From: Desmospora activa DSM 45169
GTDB lineage: Bacteria > Bacillota > Bacilli > Thermoactinomycetales > DSM-45169
NCBI RefSeq assembly: GCF_003046315.1
Contig: NZ_PZZP01000001.1
Location: 186,001 to 250,000 of the forward strand
Length of the DNA: 64,000 bases
Direction: 5' to 3'
A model generated the notes under the pieces. That model worked only from the letters and a program-made list of their open reading frames with translations, had not been told where the DNA came from and made no database searches. Positions 8,682-16,068 of this stretch are shown here, one piece after another. A program made the translations under genes and the position numbers. The stretch's first letter is position 1, and the number at the start of each line of letters is the position of its first letter.

Positions 8682-9419
8682 CTAACCGTTCCGCACGGTA
8701 TGTTCCATCCACACCGCCGGTTCAATATATGTTCCCCGGTCCTCTTCCGCATTGATTTCCACCGTATTGAGTGCACCGGGCACCACATAGGAACCGCTCT
8801 GAAAAAAGCGTAACCCCGTCCATTCTTGCCATTGCTGAATCGTCGCCGTCGATACAATGCACTTGGGCATCACGCGGAGCAAGGGTGCTTCAAGCCGCTG
8901 ATGAACCCGAATCCATGGATCATAAGCCAACCCGTCCTCCCGTTTCCAGTGCATGTAGTCTTCAATGGGTGTCAAGGGGTATTTTTCCTTCCAGTTTGGT
9001 CGAACGGGAGCCAGCAGCGAGCGGAAGCGAAGCTTTTCGGCGATCCTTTTCATTGTGACCAAAATATCCCGACTGATGCCTTTTCCTTGATGTTGTTCCA
9101 CCACCAAACCAGCGATGGCGCAAAGGACATTGGGCTCCTTCTGATCCGTAGGGAATAGTTCATCGATCACATTTGGCAACCCCTCCATCGTGCCATCCCA
9201 GTATAGCGGTACGGTTATCCCGCCTCCCACCATCTCTTCCCCTTCAAATAGGGCAAATTGGCACACTGGAAACTCCTTTAAAATCCGATCCCACCCGGCA
9301 TTAAAGACGGAATCCCCTTCAAAGAGAAATCGAGGGAAAGATTGACGCCCTAACTGATCGATCCGTAAAAGCAAATCAGGTTGATCGTCAATGGTAACGG
9401 CTCGATAACGATTATGCAT
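8682..9419 (-). CDS. GNAT-family N-acetyltransferase
   Basis: 245 residues. The acetyl-CoA-binding part is recognisable as CAIAGLVVEQHQGKGIS, a motif A of the Q/RxxGxG/A type, followed by a helix. The N-terminal part has the FEGEEMVGGG beta-strand pair, and the C-terminal 80 residues extend past the minimal GNAT fold. The substrate is unknown. The start codon overlaps the end of the upstream permease gene by 8 bp, so the pair is an operon. Co-transcription with a nucleobase-type permease suggests acetylation of an imported amine or base-like compound, which is inference. Confidence 0.75.
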   Translation of the reverse strand: MHNRYRAVTIDDQPDLLLRIDQLGRQSFPRFLFEGDSVFNAGWDRILKEFPVCQFALFEGEEMVGGGITVPLYWDGTMEGLPNVIDELFPTDQKEPNVLCAIAGLVVEQHQGKGISRDILVTMKRIAEKLRFRSLLAPVRPNWKEKYPLTPIEDYMHWKREDGLAYDPWIRVHQRLEAPLLRVMPKCIVSTATIQQWQEWTGLRFFQSGSYVVPGALNTVEINAEEDRGTYIEPAVWMEHTVRNG

Positions 9420-10746
9420 TGGTTACACCCTTTTCTTGTGATTCGTTTCGTATTGCTAGTTTACCGAGGAGAAAGTGCACCAAACCGGCAACCAAAAAGG
9501 TGTCAAGGCTTGAAGCGCCAGTTAATTCAAATAGTTCTAGCCCATAATCAGCAGCGGGGATTGTCATTAATCCCACTGTACTGGCAATAATCCAGGAAAC
9601 GATCGCAGTCCAGTAAATCGAAGGGATTTTTTTATTTTGAATGAATGTAAACATAAACCGATGACGATTCAGCAGGAAAAATTCCACCATGTAGATGGAG
9701 GCTACCGGTGCGATCAAAACGCCTGTGATCGAAAAAACCGTCAACAAGTGATTGTGAAGTTGGAAATAGGCAAGGATCGCCCCCACAACCCCCGTGATCA
9801 AAGTTAGTATGTATTTCGGTGTGTTTCGGATCAGACTAGATAAAGCCAAACCACTGGAATATAAGAGGTTATCATTGGTGGTCCATTGGGCAAGAACCAA
9901 AATGGTTATCGCAAGAATACCCCAATTCAATGACAACATGATCTGAATTACATTTTCAATTCCTGTGATCCGTACCATCATCACCGTTAGGCTAATCATA
10001 AAAAAGTTACCCAACAAGAACCCAAGAAAACCGGATAAAAAAGCGTCTCGCGGCGATTTGGCCCAACGTGCGATATCTGGGGAAATGACGACGATGGGTG
10101 CCCATCCCGCCAGAATGAAAGAAATCCCCGCCAAGATCGTCATGGTGGTCCCGCCAGCGGGTTCAACGAAAAACCATTCCCCTTTCGCCTCAGTTCCGAT
10201 AATGGTTCCAGCTAATCCACTCAAAAGAAACAGCATCAAGGGAAAAGAAATCGCGCTCAGCCGCTCAATTGCTTTATAGCCAATCGTGGCCGTGATCGTC
10301 ATCATGGCTCCACCGATCACAGCAGCCCAGGATACCGATAGATTAATACCAAACACGCTTTGCAGTAGGTGCTGAAATGATTCACCAAAAGCGCCGACAT
10401 ATACCCCGAAGCTAATAAAGAACACAATGGCGATAAAAGTAGTGACGATCCGTCCACCGATATTGCCAAAAGCAAATTGAGAAATAAGACCGGTCGATAA
10501 GCCCGTTGTGCTGCCCACATAGGAGCCAAGCCCACCAAGCAAACCCAGGATTAAGCTAGAGACAGAGACTACGATCATCGCATTCGCGACAGTCTGCCCT
10601 GTTGCTAATGAAGCGCCGATTAACGCAGCAATAATGTCGGTTCCCAAGGCAAACCAGACCAACGTGAGCGGAATCCAACTCCGCCTTTCCGATAGTGGAA
10701 CCGGTTGGCGAGCAAAATCATCCTTCGCAAAAAAGCTGAGTTTCAC
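9412..10746 (-). CDS. NCS1-type cytosine/purine permease (CodB-like)
   Basis: 444 residues, GTG start, about 12 predicted membrane segments. The N-terminus (FARQPVPLSERRSWIPLTLVW) is typical of CodB-type nucleobase:cation symporters, followed by GTDIIAALIGASLATGQ and later a GWAPIVVISPDIARW segment in the substrate-site region. It imports a nucleobase or related heterocycle such as cytosine, by family. No cytosine deaminase gene is adjacent. The partner in the operon is the GNAT gene, whose start overlaps this gene's stop. Confidence 0.85.
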   Translation of the reverse strand: MKLSFFAKDDFARQPVPLSERRSWIPLTLVWFALGTDIIAALIGASLATGQTVANAMIVVSVSSLILGLLGGLGSYVGSTTGLSTGLISQFAFGNIGGRIVTTFIAIVFFISFGVYVGAFGESFQHLLQSVFGINLSVSWAAVIGGAMMTITATIGYKAIERLSAISFPLMLFLLSGLAGTIIGTEAKGEWFFVEPAGGTTMTILAGISFILAGWAPIVVISPDIARWAKSPRDAFLSGFLGFLLGNFFMISLTVMMVRITGIENVIQIMLSLNWGILAITILVLAQWTTNDNLLYSSGLALSSLIRNTPKYILTLITGVVGAILAYFQLHNHLLTVFSITGVLIAPVASIYMVEFFLLNRHRFMFTFIQNKKIPSIYWTAIVSWIIASTVGLMTIPAADYGLELFELTGASSLDTFLVAGLVHFLLGKLAIRNESQEKGVTNA

Positions 10747-10918
10747 CTCAAAATACCCCCAAGAAGAAATTTCTTTCCTAAGTCAACGATAAAATTCTAC
10801 CATATCAAAATCTTTACTAAAAGCATATCCTTCATAATGTTTTCATGGAAAACCCACGATCAAAAGAAACACATGATAGAATGACAGATATAAAAATAAG
10901 CCCGAGGGAGAGAAAAAG

Positions 10919-11419
10919 ATGAACATCCAGATTCGTCATGCAGAAGCAAAAGATCTTATTTCCCTGACAGCGATTTATAACCATGCAGTTACTCACACGA
11001 CGGCTACGTTTGATTTAGAAGAGCAAACGTTGGAGCAACGGAAAAAGTGGATAGAGAGCTTTAATTTCGATACTTATCCACTGTTGGTGGCTGAAATGGA
11101 GGGAGCAGTAGCGGGATACGCGTGCTTGTCACCCTATCGCAGTAAGCCGGCATACGCTCGTACCGTAGAGTTATCCGTATATGTCGATCCCGCTTTTCAG
11201 GGAAAAGGAGTGGGATCTGCTTTGATGGCGGATTTACTGGAGCGAGCTCGTGAAGCAGGACATCATGCGGTTCTGGCGGGGATAACAGGGGGAAACGGCG
11301 GCAGTGTTCGCCTACATCGACGATTTGGATTTCGCGAAGTGGGCTGCTTGCAGCAAGTGGGGTGGAAGTTTGGTGCATGGCAGGATGTTTATTTTTATCA
11401 GTTGACATTGGATGAGTAA
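10919..11419 (+). CDS. GNAT N-acetyltransferase, phosphinothricin-acetyltransferase-like
   Basis: 166 residues, a full-length single-domain member of the PAT/YwnH-type branch. Visible features are the N-terminal IRHAEAKDLISLTAIYNHAV, the acetyl-CoA motif VDPAFQGKGVGSALM and the C-terminal NGGSVRLHRRFGFREVG followed by the VGWKFGAWQDVYFYQ signature of phosphinothricin/methionine-sulfoximine acetyltransferases. Such enzymes N-acetylate glutamine-synthetase inhibitors or methionine sulfoximine. The gene is monocistronic, with a strong terminator 34 bp after the stop. The Shine-Dalgarno GAGGGAGAG lies before the ATG. Confidence 0.85.
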   Translation: MNIQIRHAEAKDLISLTAIYNHAVTHTTATFDLEEQTLEQRKKWIESFNFDTYPLLVAEMEGAVAGYACLSPYRSKPAYARTVELSVYVDPAFQGKGVGSALMADLLERAREAGHHAVLAGITGGNGGSVRLHRRFGFREVGCLQQVGWKFGAWQDVYFYQLTLDE

Positions 11420-11452
11420 TGTCTAATCAAATTGATGTATCTATGCCCAATC

Positions 11453-11503
11453 AGTAAAACTGCTATCTGTGAGACCTCGCCACAGATGGCAGTTTTACTT
11501 TAT
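11453..11503 (+). terminator. strong intrinsic terminator after GNAT gene
   Basis: 19-bp arms starting AGTAAAACTGC and ending GCAGTTTTACT, with a single G-U pair, around a 9-base loop and followed by a T-rich stretch. Confidence 0.85.
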
Positions 11504-11752
11504 CAAAAAGCATGACGGCAGAGTCTTTTTTTCTATTTATCCCATCAGAAATCCTCATTCCTAGTCTTGTAAATATTAAACGTTATCCTGATAGGGAATC
11601 TACCAGGATGAGTAGTTAGTGGATGAAGTCGATAGGAATCCATTGTTTAAAGGGCTTAAATAAATTCATACCGTATATTTCCAGATGTGCAGGCCATGAT
11701 AAGAGGAAATAGGGGCTGGGATCGATCATCCCAGCGAAACGGAGGAACCTGT
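11504..11752 (+). promoter_or_regulatory. leader of the type III polyketide synthase gene
   Basis: There is no gene in this stretch. At 11667-11675 the bases CATACCGTA fit the -10 of sporulation sigma factors (sigma-E CATACNNT and sigma-K CATANNNTA). I see no good matching -35, so mother-cell control is only a possibility. The Shine-Dalgarno GGAGG lies at 11741-11745. Confidence 0.35.
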
Positions 11753-12820
11753 ATGCCCCGTATCCTCGCAGTCGGAACAGCGGTACCTGAATATGAGTTA
11801 AATCAGCATGAGGCGCGCCAGTTTGCCTATAATTGCTTTCACGATTCTTTTTCCGATATCGAACGGTACCTCCCGATCTTTGATCATGCTGCGATTCAAA
11901 CGCGCCGCTTTAGCCGCCCGCGCACCTGGTTTGAACAGGAGCACGGGTTTGCGGAACGGAACCGCATTTATACGGAAGTGGCTTGCCATCTAGGTGAAGA
12001 GGCGATCCGACGGTGTTTGCAAGCGGTAGAACTCTCTGCGACTGATGTGGATCACCTGATCGTTGTCTCTACGTCAGGGTTGGCCACGCCCAGCTTGGAT
12101 GCTCGGTTGATGAATCAGCTGGAGTTTCAGCGGCATATCAAACGAACACCCATCTGGGGACTAGGATGTGCTGGTGGTGCGGTTGGTCTATCCCGGGCAT
12201 ATGAGTATGCTCGCGCTTTTCCCGATAGTATGGTGGTGTTACTGGCGGTGGAATTGTGCAGTTTAACTTTTCGGCGACGTGACCACAGCAAAAGCAATCT
12301 AGTGGCCACATCCTTGTTTGCAGATGGAGCGGCGGCGGTATTGGTGGCGGGGGATCAAGTGAGTCTCCCGCATTCAGCGAAACGATATCCGCGTGTGGTG
12401 GACGCCATGAGCACCACCTGGCCTGACTCCCTCGATGTAATGGGTTGGGATGTCGTCGATGACGGGCTGAAAGTGGTTTTCTCCCGGGATATCCCGGCAA
12501 TTGTACAACGGGAAGTACGTCCGGCGGTGGAGGCGTTTTTGGAACGAAGCGGCTTAAGTTTGGGGCGGTTGCAGCGCATCATTGCCCATCCCGGTGGTGC
12601 CAAGGTATTGGCCGCCTATGAAGAAGCGCTGGAGTTGCGTCCGCAGTCGATGCATCATTCCCGCACCGTCTTAAACCAATACGGCAATATGTCTTCCGCT
12701 ACGGTTTTGTTTGTATTGGAGCGGGAGTTGCAGGAAAGCCATCAAGCGGGTACGGTTGGATTGCTGACGGCACTCGGACCGGGGTTTAGTTCAGAGTTGA
12801 TGTTGCTGGAGTGGGATTAA
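11753..12820 (+). CDS. bpsA: type III polyketide synthase (chalcone/stilbene synthase family)
   Basis: 355 residues from the ATG at 11753, which has a GGAGG Shine-Dalgarno. An upstream ATG at 11687 has none. It is a homodimer-type thiolase-fold enzyme extending acyl-CoA with malonyl-CoA. The catalytic triad is visible: Cys139 in GLGCAGGAVG, His279 in IAHPGGAKV and Asn312 in YGNMSSAT. In B. subtilis the homologous BpsA makes alkylpyrones from long acyl-CoAs, and the next gene methylates them. The methyltransferase starts 13 bp downstream, giving the same two-gene operon. The products are membrane-associated lipids of uncertain role. Confidence 0.92.
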   Translation: MPRILAVGTAVPEYELNQHEARQFAYNCFHDSFSDIERYLPIFDHAAIQTRRFSRPRTWFEQEHGFAERNRIYTEVACHLGEEAIRRCLQAVELSATDVDHLIVVSTSGLATPSLDARLMNQLEFQRHIKRTPIWGLGCAGGAVGLSRAYEYARAFPDSMVVLLAVELCSLTFRRRDHSKSNLVATSLFADGAAAVLVAGDQVSLPHSAKRYPRVVDAMSTTWPDSLDVMGWDVVDDGLKVVFSRDIPAIVQREVRPAVEAFLERSGLSLGRLQRIIAHPGGAKVLAAYEEALELRPQSMHHSRTVLNQYGNMSSATVLFVLERELQESHQAGTVGLLTALGPGFSSELMLLEWD

Positions 12821-12833
12821 AGGAGGAGATGCC

Positions 12834-13400
12834 ATGAGTGCGGGAATCGGTTGGATTTTGGCAGTGTTAGGGTTGCAACGGGGATTAGAATTGTGGGTGG
12901 CGCGCCGTCATTCGGCTTGGGCTCGTGCTCAGGGAGGCGTGGAAGCGGGGCGAGAACATTACTCGCTGTTGGTGGGGGTTCATCTCTTGTTTTTTGTGGG
13001 ATTGGCAGTAGAAGTGATAGGGTTTGCGACATCCCCACCGGATTGGTGGCCGCTGCCGCTGGCGCTATTCCTGTTGGCCCAAGCGCTTCGCATCTGGTGT
13101 CTGGTCGCTTTGGGCCCTTACTGGAACACACGCATTTGGGTGATTCCCGCTCATCCTCCGGTCACCCGAGGGCCATATCGTTATTTGCGCCATCCCAACT
13201 ATGTGGTGGTGGTGATTGAATTATTGACCCTGCCCTTAGCCTTGGGGGCGTGGGTGACCGCGATCACGGTGTCGTTGCTCAATCTGTGGGTATTGATGCG
13301 CTTTCGCATTCCAACAGAGGAGGCGGCTCTAGCGGAGTATACCGATTACCAGGAGACGATGGCAGGGCATCATCGCTGGCTTCCCTTTCGCAGTCGGTAG
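12834..13400 (+). CDS. bpsB: isoprenylcysteine methyltransferase-family O-methyltransferase (BpsB/YpbQ-like)
   Basis: 188 residues with four to five membrane segments. The C-terminal half carries the ICMT-family SAM-binding signature: HPPVTRGPYRYLRHPNY, then a helix hairpin and RIPTEEAAL. It probably methylates the alkylpyrone made by the adjacent type III polyketide synthase, as BpsB does in B. subtilis. It lies 13 bp behind that gene, with GGAGGAG before the ATG. The last 60 bp of this gene, plus sequence after its stop, recur imperfectly at 14464-14532, past the SUFU gene (listed separately). Confidence 0.88.
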   Translation: MSAGIGWILAVLGLQRGLELWVARRHSAWARAQGGVEAGREHYSLLVGVHLLFFVGLAVEVIGFATSPPDWWPLPLALFLLAQALRIWCLVALGPYWNTRIWVIPAHPPVTRGPYRYLRHPNYVVVVIELLTLPLALGAWVTAITVSLLNLWVLMRFRIPTEEAALAEYTDYQETMAGHHRWLPFRSR

Positions 13401-13411
13401 GGGTTTTTAAA
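13346..13411 (+). repeat. direct repeat, copy 1 (3' end of bpsB)
   Basis: Sequence from the end of bpsB, including GCTGGCTTCCCTTTCG, the stop codon and the following GGTTTTTAAA, recurs about 1.1 kb downstream with roughly 80% identity by eye. The two copies bracket the SUFU-domain gene. Confidence 0.75.
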
Positions 13412-13823
13412 CGGCGATCAGTTACCATAATATCGGTGATTTGAGAACCCACGGCGGCCAACTTCGAATCAAACAGGAGAATGACTCATCCTAGGGAAAC
13501 GATTGATCAACAAGTTCTACCTCCTCATTGAGAAATTCGGATAACTCTTGGACCAATCGGCTAATCCATTCGGTTTGTCTGTCTTTATTTGTATTTAACC
13601 CCATCGGGATTTCTTATGAATATGCAAAAAGGCTGATATTTCGGCCACGACATATATCGCTCAAATAGAAGCGAAGCGTACTATTGCTATTTTCAAATCC
13701 TTACCGTACTATCTGAAGCGTACACCTAGCGTCAACGAATTGATCGCTAGCCCAATTTCCTCATAACGAACGAAGTCAAACTCCTTAGACGACGGACACC
13801 ACCGGGAAAGGAGGAGAGAACCC
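13412..13823. other. gene-poor region upstream of SUFU gene
   Basis: No supported gene over about 410 bp. On the minus strand, 13496-13606 can be read as a 36-residue frame (beginning MGLNTNKDRQ) without a Shine-Dalgarno, possibly a decayed fragment. Short AT-rich stretches could carry the SUFU-gene promoter. The start is preceded by AAAGGAGGAG. Confidence 0.4.
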
Positions 13824-14387
13824 GTGTTGGAGAACCAGCCGTTCCCAGGGCTTTTCGAACACCTTGAACAACGCCTTGGCTCCGTTCAGAAAGTGGAATC
13901 TGCGAGGTCGGACCAAGGAAATCGTGGCTACGATCTGGCTTTCTATCGGGTAGATGAACCACCTATCACCACAGTTGTAACGAATGGACTGCGGTTTCAG
14001 TCCATCACCTCGATGCTTCCTGAAGAACTCGTCTGCTCCCTTCGCTCCGATCAGCTACACATCGCACATTACCTCGTTGACTCCATCGCTTCGTTGATCA
14101 TCCGAAACAAGCAGGGTATGGAGTATGGCTCGATATTTGACAACAGACAACCCATTATCGAGGAAACCGAGATTACTGCCGTGATCGCACATACCAGCCC
14201 GCTGTTCGACGAGGCTCTCAACCTTTTTCCAGACAGCAACACCCCTACCCTACAGATTATCTCCCTGGTACCAATCACCGCCTTTGAGGTCGACTTTGTC
14301 CAAAAAGAAGGTGCAGACATGCTTTTCGAGGTTTTCCACCTCAATCGAACGAATATTCTTGACGTCCGCCGCCACTCTGCCGTCTAG
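13824..14387 (+). CDS. SUFU (suppressor of fused) domain protein, immunity-like
   Basis: 187 residues from a GTG with an AAAGGAGGAG Shine-Dalgarno. It resembles the bacterial SUFU-domain family: an N-terminal strand-rich part (YDLAFYRVDEPPITTVVTNG) with the typical phrase on reading whether the protein fits a partner (PEELVCSLR), and a central part on a partner-facing surface (SLVPITAFEVDFVQKEGAD). In bacteria this family is mostly known as immunity proteins of polymorphic toxin systems. No toxin gene is adjacent. The gene is flanked by two copies of the end of bpsB, so it sits in an inserted segment. The C-terminus is short, and a truncation of the family's last strands is possible. Confidence 0.65.
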   Translation: MLENQPFPGLFEHLEQRLGSVQKVESARSDQGNRGYDLAFYRVDEPPITTVVTNGLRFQSITSMLPEELVCSLRSDQLHIAHYLVDSIASLIIRNKQGMEYGSIFDNRQPIIEETEITAVIAHTSPLFDEALNLFPDSNTPTLQIISLVPITAFEVDFVQKEGADMLFEVFHLNRTNILDVRRHSAV

Positions 14388-14463
14388 GTCACACCAAGCC
14401 CCAGGTCTCTTGCACACATCTCCGGCGATCGAACCGCCTGATTCGTTCAGCCAAATATTCCTC

Positions 14464-14532
14464 AATCACTACAGGCGATGACAGGGCATCGGTGCTGGCT
14501 TCCCTTTCGTAGCTGGTAGCGGTTTTAAAAAG
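14464..14532 (+). repeat. direct repeat, copy 2 (degenerate end of bpsB)
   Basis: Matches 13346-13411 with small indels, sharing GCTGGCTTCCCTTTCG and the following GGTTTTAAA. It contains in-frame disruption and is not part of any gene. It marks the right end of the inserted SUFU segment. Confidence 0.75.
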
Positions 14533-14654
14533 GTGCCTTGTTTTTTGGAAACATTTTCGATTTAATGGGAGGATGAAAGCAGTCGACAGCGAATAATCAT
14601 GTTGGCAATAGGATTTTTAAAAGATGAAACATAGCTTTGCGAGGAGTGAGCCGA

Positions 14655-14897
14655 TTGACGATGGATGTGGAAGAGTTACCGCTACACGATACCATTGCGG
14701 CACATCTGACTGAACGGGCCAGGGAAATTTATACGTCATCTTTTCATATGGTCTGGGTTCATACCCAGGGGGAACGATTGGAACGGCAACAAATCGCGCA
14801 CCAAGTGGCTTGGGATCGCTTAAAGCAGGAGTATATCCGATCCCATCGAGGCTTGAAGCAGATCGATCCGGAAGTGTTTGCGTTAAAAAAGAAATGA
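14655..14897 (+). CDS. ChaB family protein
   Basis: 80 residues from the TTG at 14655, which lies 8 bp after GAGGAG. An ATG at 14661 is too far and a TTG at 14637 is upstream of the Shine-Dalgarno. The pattern LPLHDTIAAHLTERAREIYTS followed by AHQVAWDRLKQEYIR is the ChaB fold signature, named after the putative regulator of the E. coli ChaA cation antiporter. No ChaA gene is nearby. Related Bacillales proteins are uncharacterised. A GU-rich hairpin with a T-run follows the stop. Confidence 0.75.
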   Translation: MTMDVEELPLHDTIAAHLTERAREIYTSSFHMVWVHTQGERLERQQIAHQVAWDRLKQEYIRSHRGLKQIDPEVFALKKK

Positions 14898-14911
14898 CTG
14901 GATGGCGAAGG

Positions 14912-14947
14912 AACGTCTTTCACGTATAAAGTGGGGGGCGTTTTTTA
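14912..14947 (+). terminator. terminator after chaB-like gene
   Basis: The arms around AACGTC...CAC and GTG...GCGTT pair with several G-U pairs and are followed by six T residues. Confidence 0.55.
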
Positions 14948-14987
14948 TTTTGTTTATTGTTTTCTAATATGGGGTTAAGTTTAAACG

Positions 14988-15800
14988 CTACGAAAGAAAC
15001 CCGAGTAAAGCGGCGTTAAACGAGTCCATTTCATCAATGATCACACCGTGGCCGCTGTTGCTGAAGGGATAAAGGCATGATCCGGCGATTCCCCGTTGCA
15101 ATGCCTGGGCAGATGGAAAAGGAACGATCTGATCATGAAGTCCGTGAAAAATAGCGGTCGGTACCCGAATCCATGGAAGATCAGCCCGTAAATCCTCATT
15201 CCTGAGTGATGTTGCGGCCGCTATGGTAGCATGGGAGGACGCTTCCAGTCCAAGAGTGTGAAACCAGTCCGAGAACGGGCAGCTGCTACTTCGATTAAAA
15301 AACATTCGGCCGAAATCTGCCAGCATTTGCGGGCGATCTTTGTAGGTTTGACGGATCAAGGTGTTTACCTGATCCACCGGTAGCCCGTACGGATAATCGG
15401 GTCGTTTTGTAAAAACGGGGGCTGCTGCTGACACCAATGCAAGTCGTGCGATTCGGCGTCCATGGTGACGAGCCATGTAGCGGATGGCGATCGCCCCACC
15501 GATAGAAAAACCGATTAACGTGACATCTTGTAACGCCATCGTTTCCAGGACCATATATAAATCATCGGCCAGTCGGTCATACGAATAGCCGTGCCAGGGT
15601 TTATCGGAGCGGCCGAAGCCACGAACATCCAGGCCGAGGCAGCGGTATCCATAGTGAGGCAACACATTGAACTGGTATTCAAACATTTTGTGATTGACGG
15701 GCCAGCCGTGAATAAACAATACCGGACGACTTCCTTCGTCCGGGTTAAGGTCATGCACAAAAATGCGGACTCCATTTTCGACTTCAATATCCATATCCAA
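14988..15800 (-). CDS. alpha/beta hydrolase
   Basis: 270 residues, the normal size for the single-domain alpha/beta hydrolase fold. The oxyanion HGW motif is at 31-33, the nucleophile elbow is GFSIGG (Ser99), the acid is Asp223 in GLHDQIVP and the base is His251 in NSGHG. The DVRGFGRSDKPWHGYSYD stretch is characteristic of the chloroperoxidase/esterase-like branch. The substrate cannot be predicted. There is no operon partner; the next minus-strand gene upstream starts more than 250 bp away. Confidence 0.85.
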   Translation of the reverse strand: MDMDIEVENGVRIFVHDLNPDEGSRPVLFIHGWPVNHKMFEYQFNVLPHYGYRCLGLDVRGFGRSDKPWHGYSYDRLADDLYMVLETMALQDVTLIGFSIGGAIAIRYMARHHGRRIARLALVSAAAPVFTKRPDYPYGLPVDQVNTLIRQTYKDRPQMLADFGRMFFNRSSSCPFSDWFHTLGLEASSHATIAAATSLRNEDLRADLPWIRVPTAIFHGLHDQIVPFPSAQALQRGIAGSCLYPFSNSGHGVIIDEMDSFNAALLGFLS

Positions 15801-15956
15801 CCCGCCTTTTTGATTTCAGATGGCGTGATCTTGCGATCACCAATGTATATGCCGGGCGGTAGATATTGAGAATAATTAGCAATACAGTGTTTCAACATGT
15901 AATTCCATCAGCTCATGGGTGCTTGGTTTCATTTCCTTCTGTTTACTCCGATCATA

Positions 15957-15984
15957 AGGAAAACCGATCCAGCCAAGGATCGGT
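15957..15984 (-). terminator. terminator of the ribosomal protection gene
   Basis: 8-bp arms ACCGATCC and GGATCGGT around a 6-base loop, followed on the minus strand by TTTTCC, about 85 bp after the stop of the TetM-like gene. Confidence 0.6.
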
Positions 15985-16068
15985 CAACCGATGACAAAGT
16001 GGGCCGAGTTCCGCTTTCCGTCTTCCTGCACCATCTTCTCTTTCCGTTTGAGTACCACTCCAACCCCC

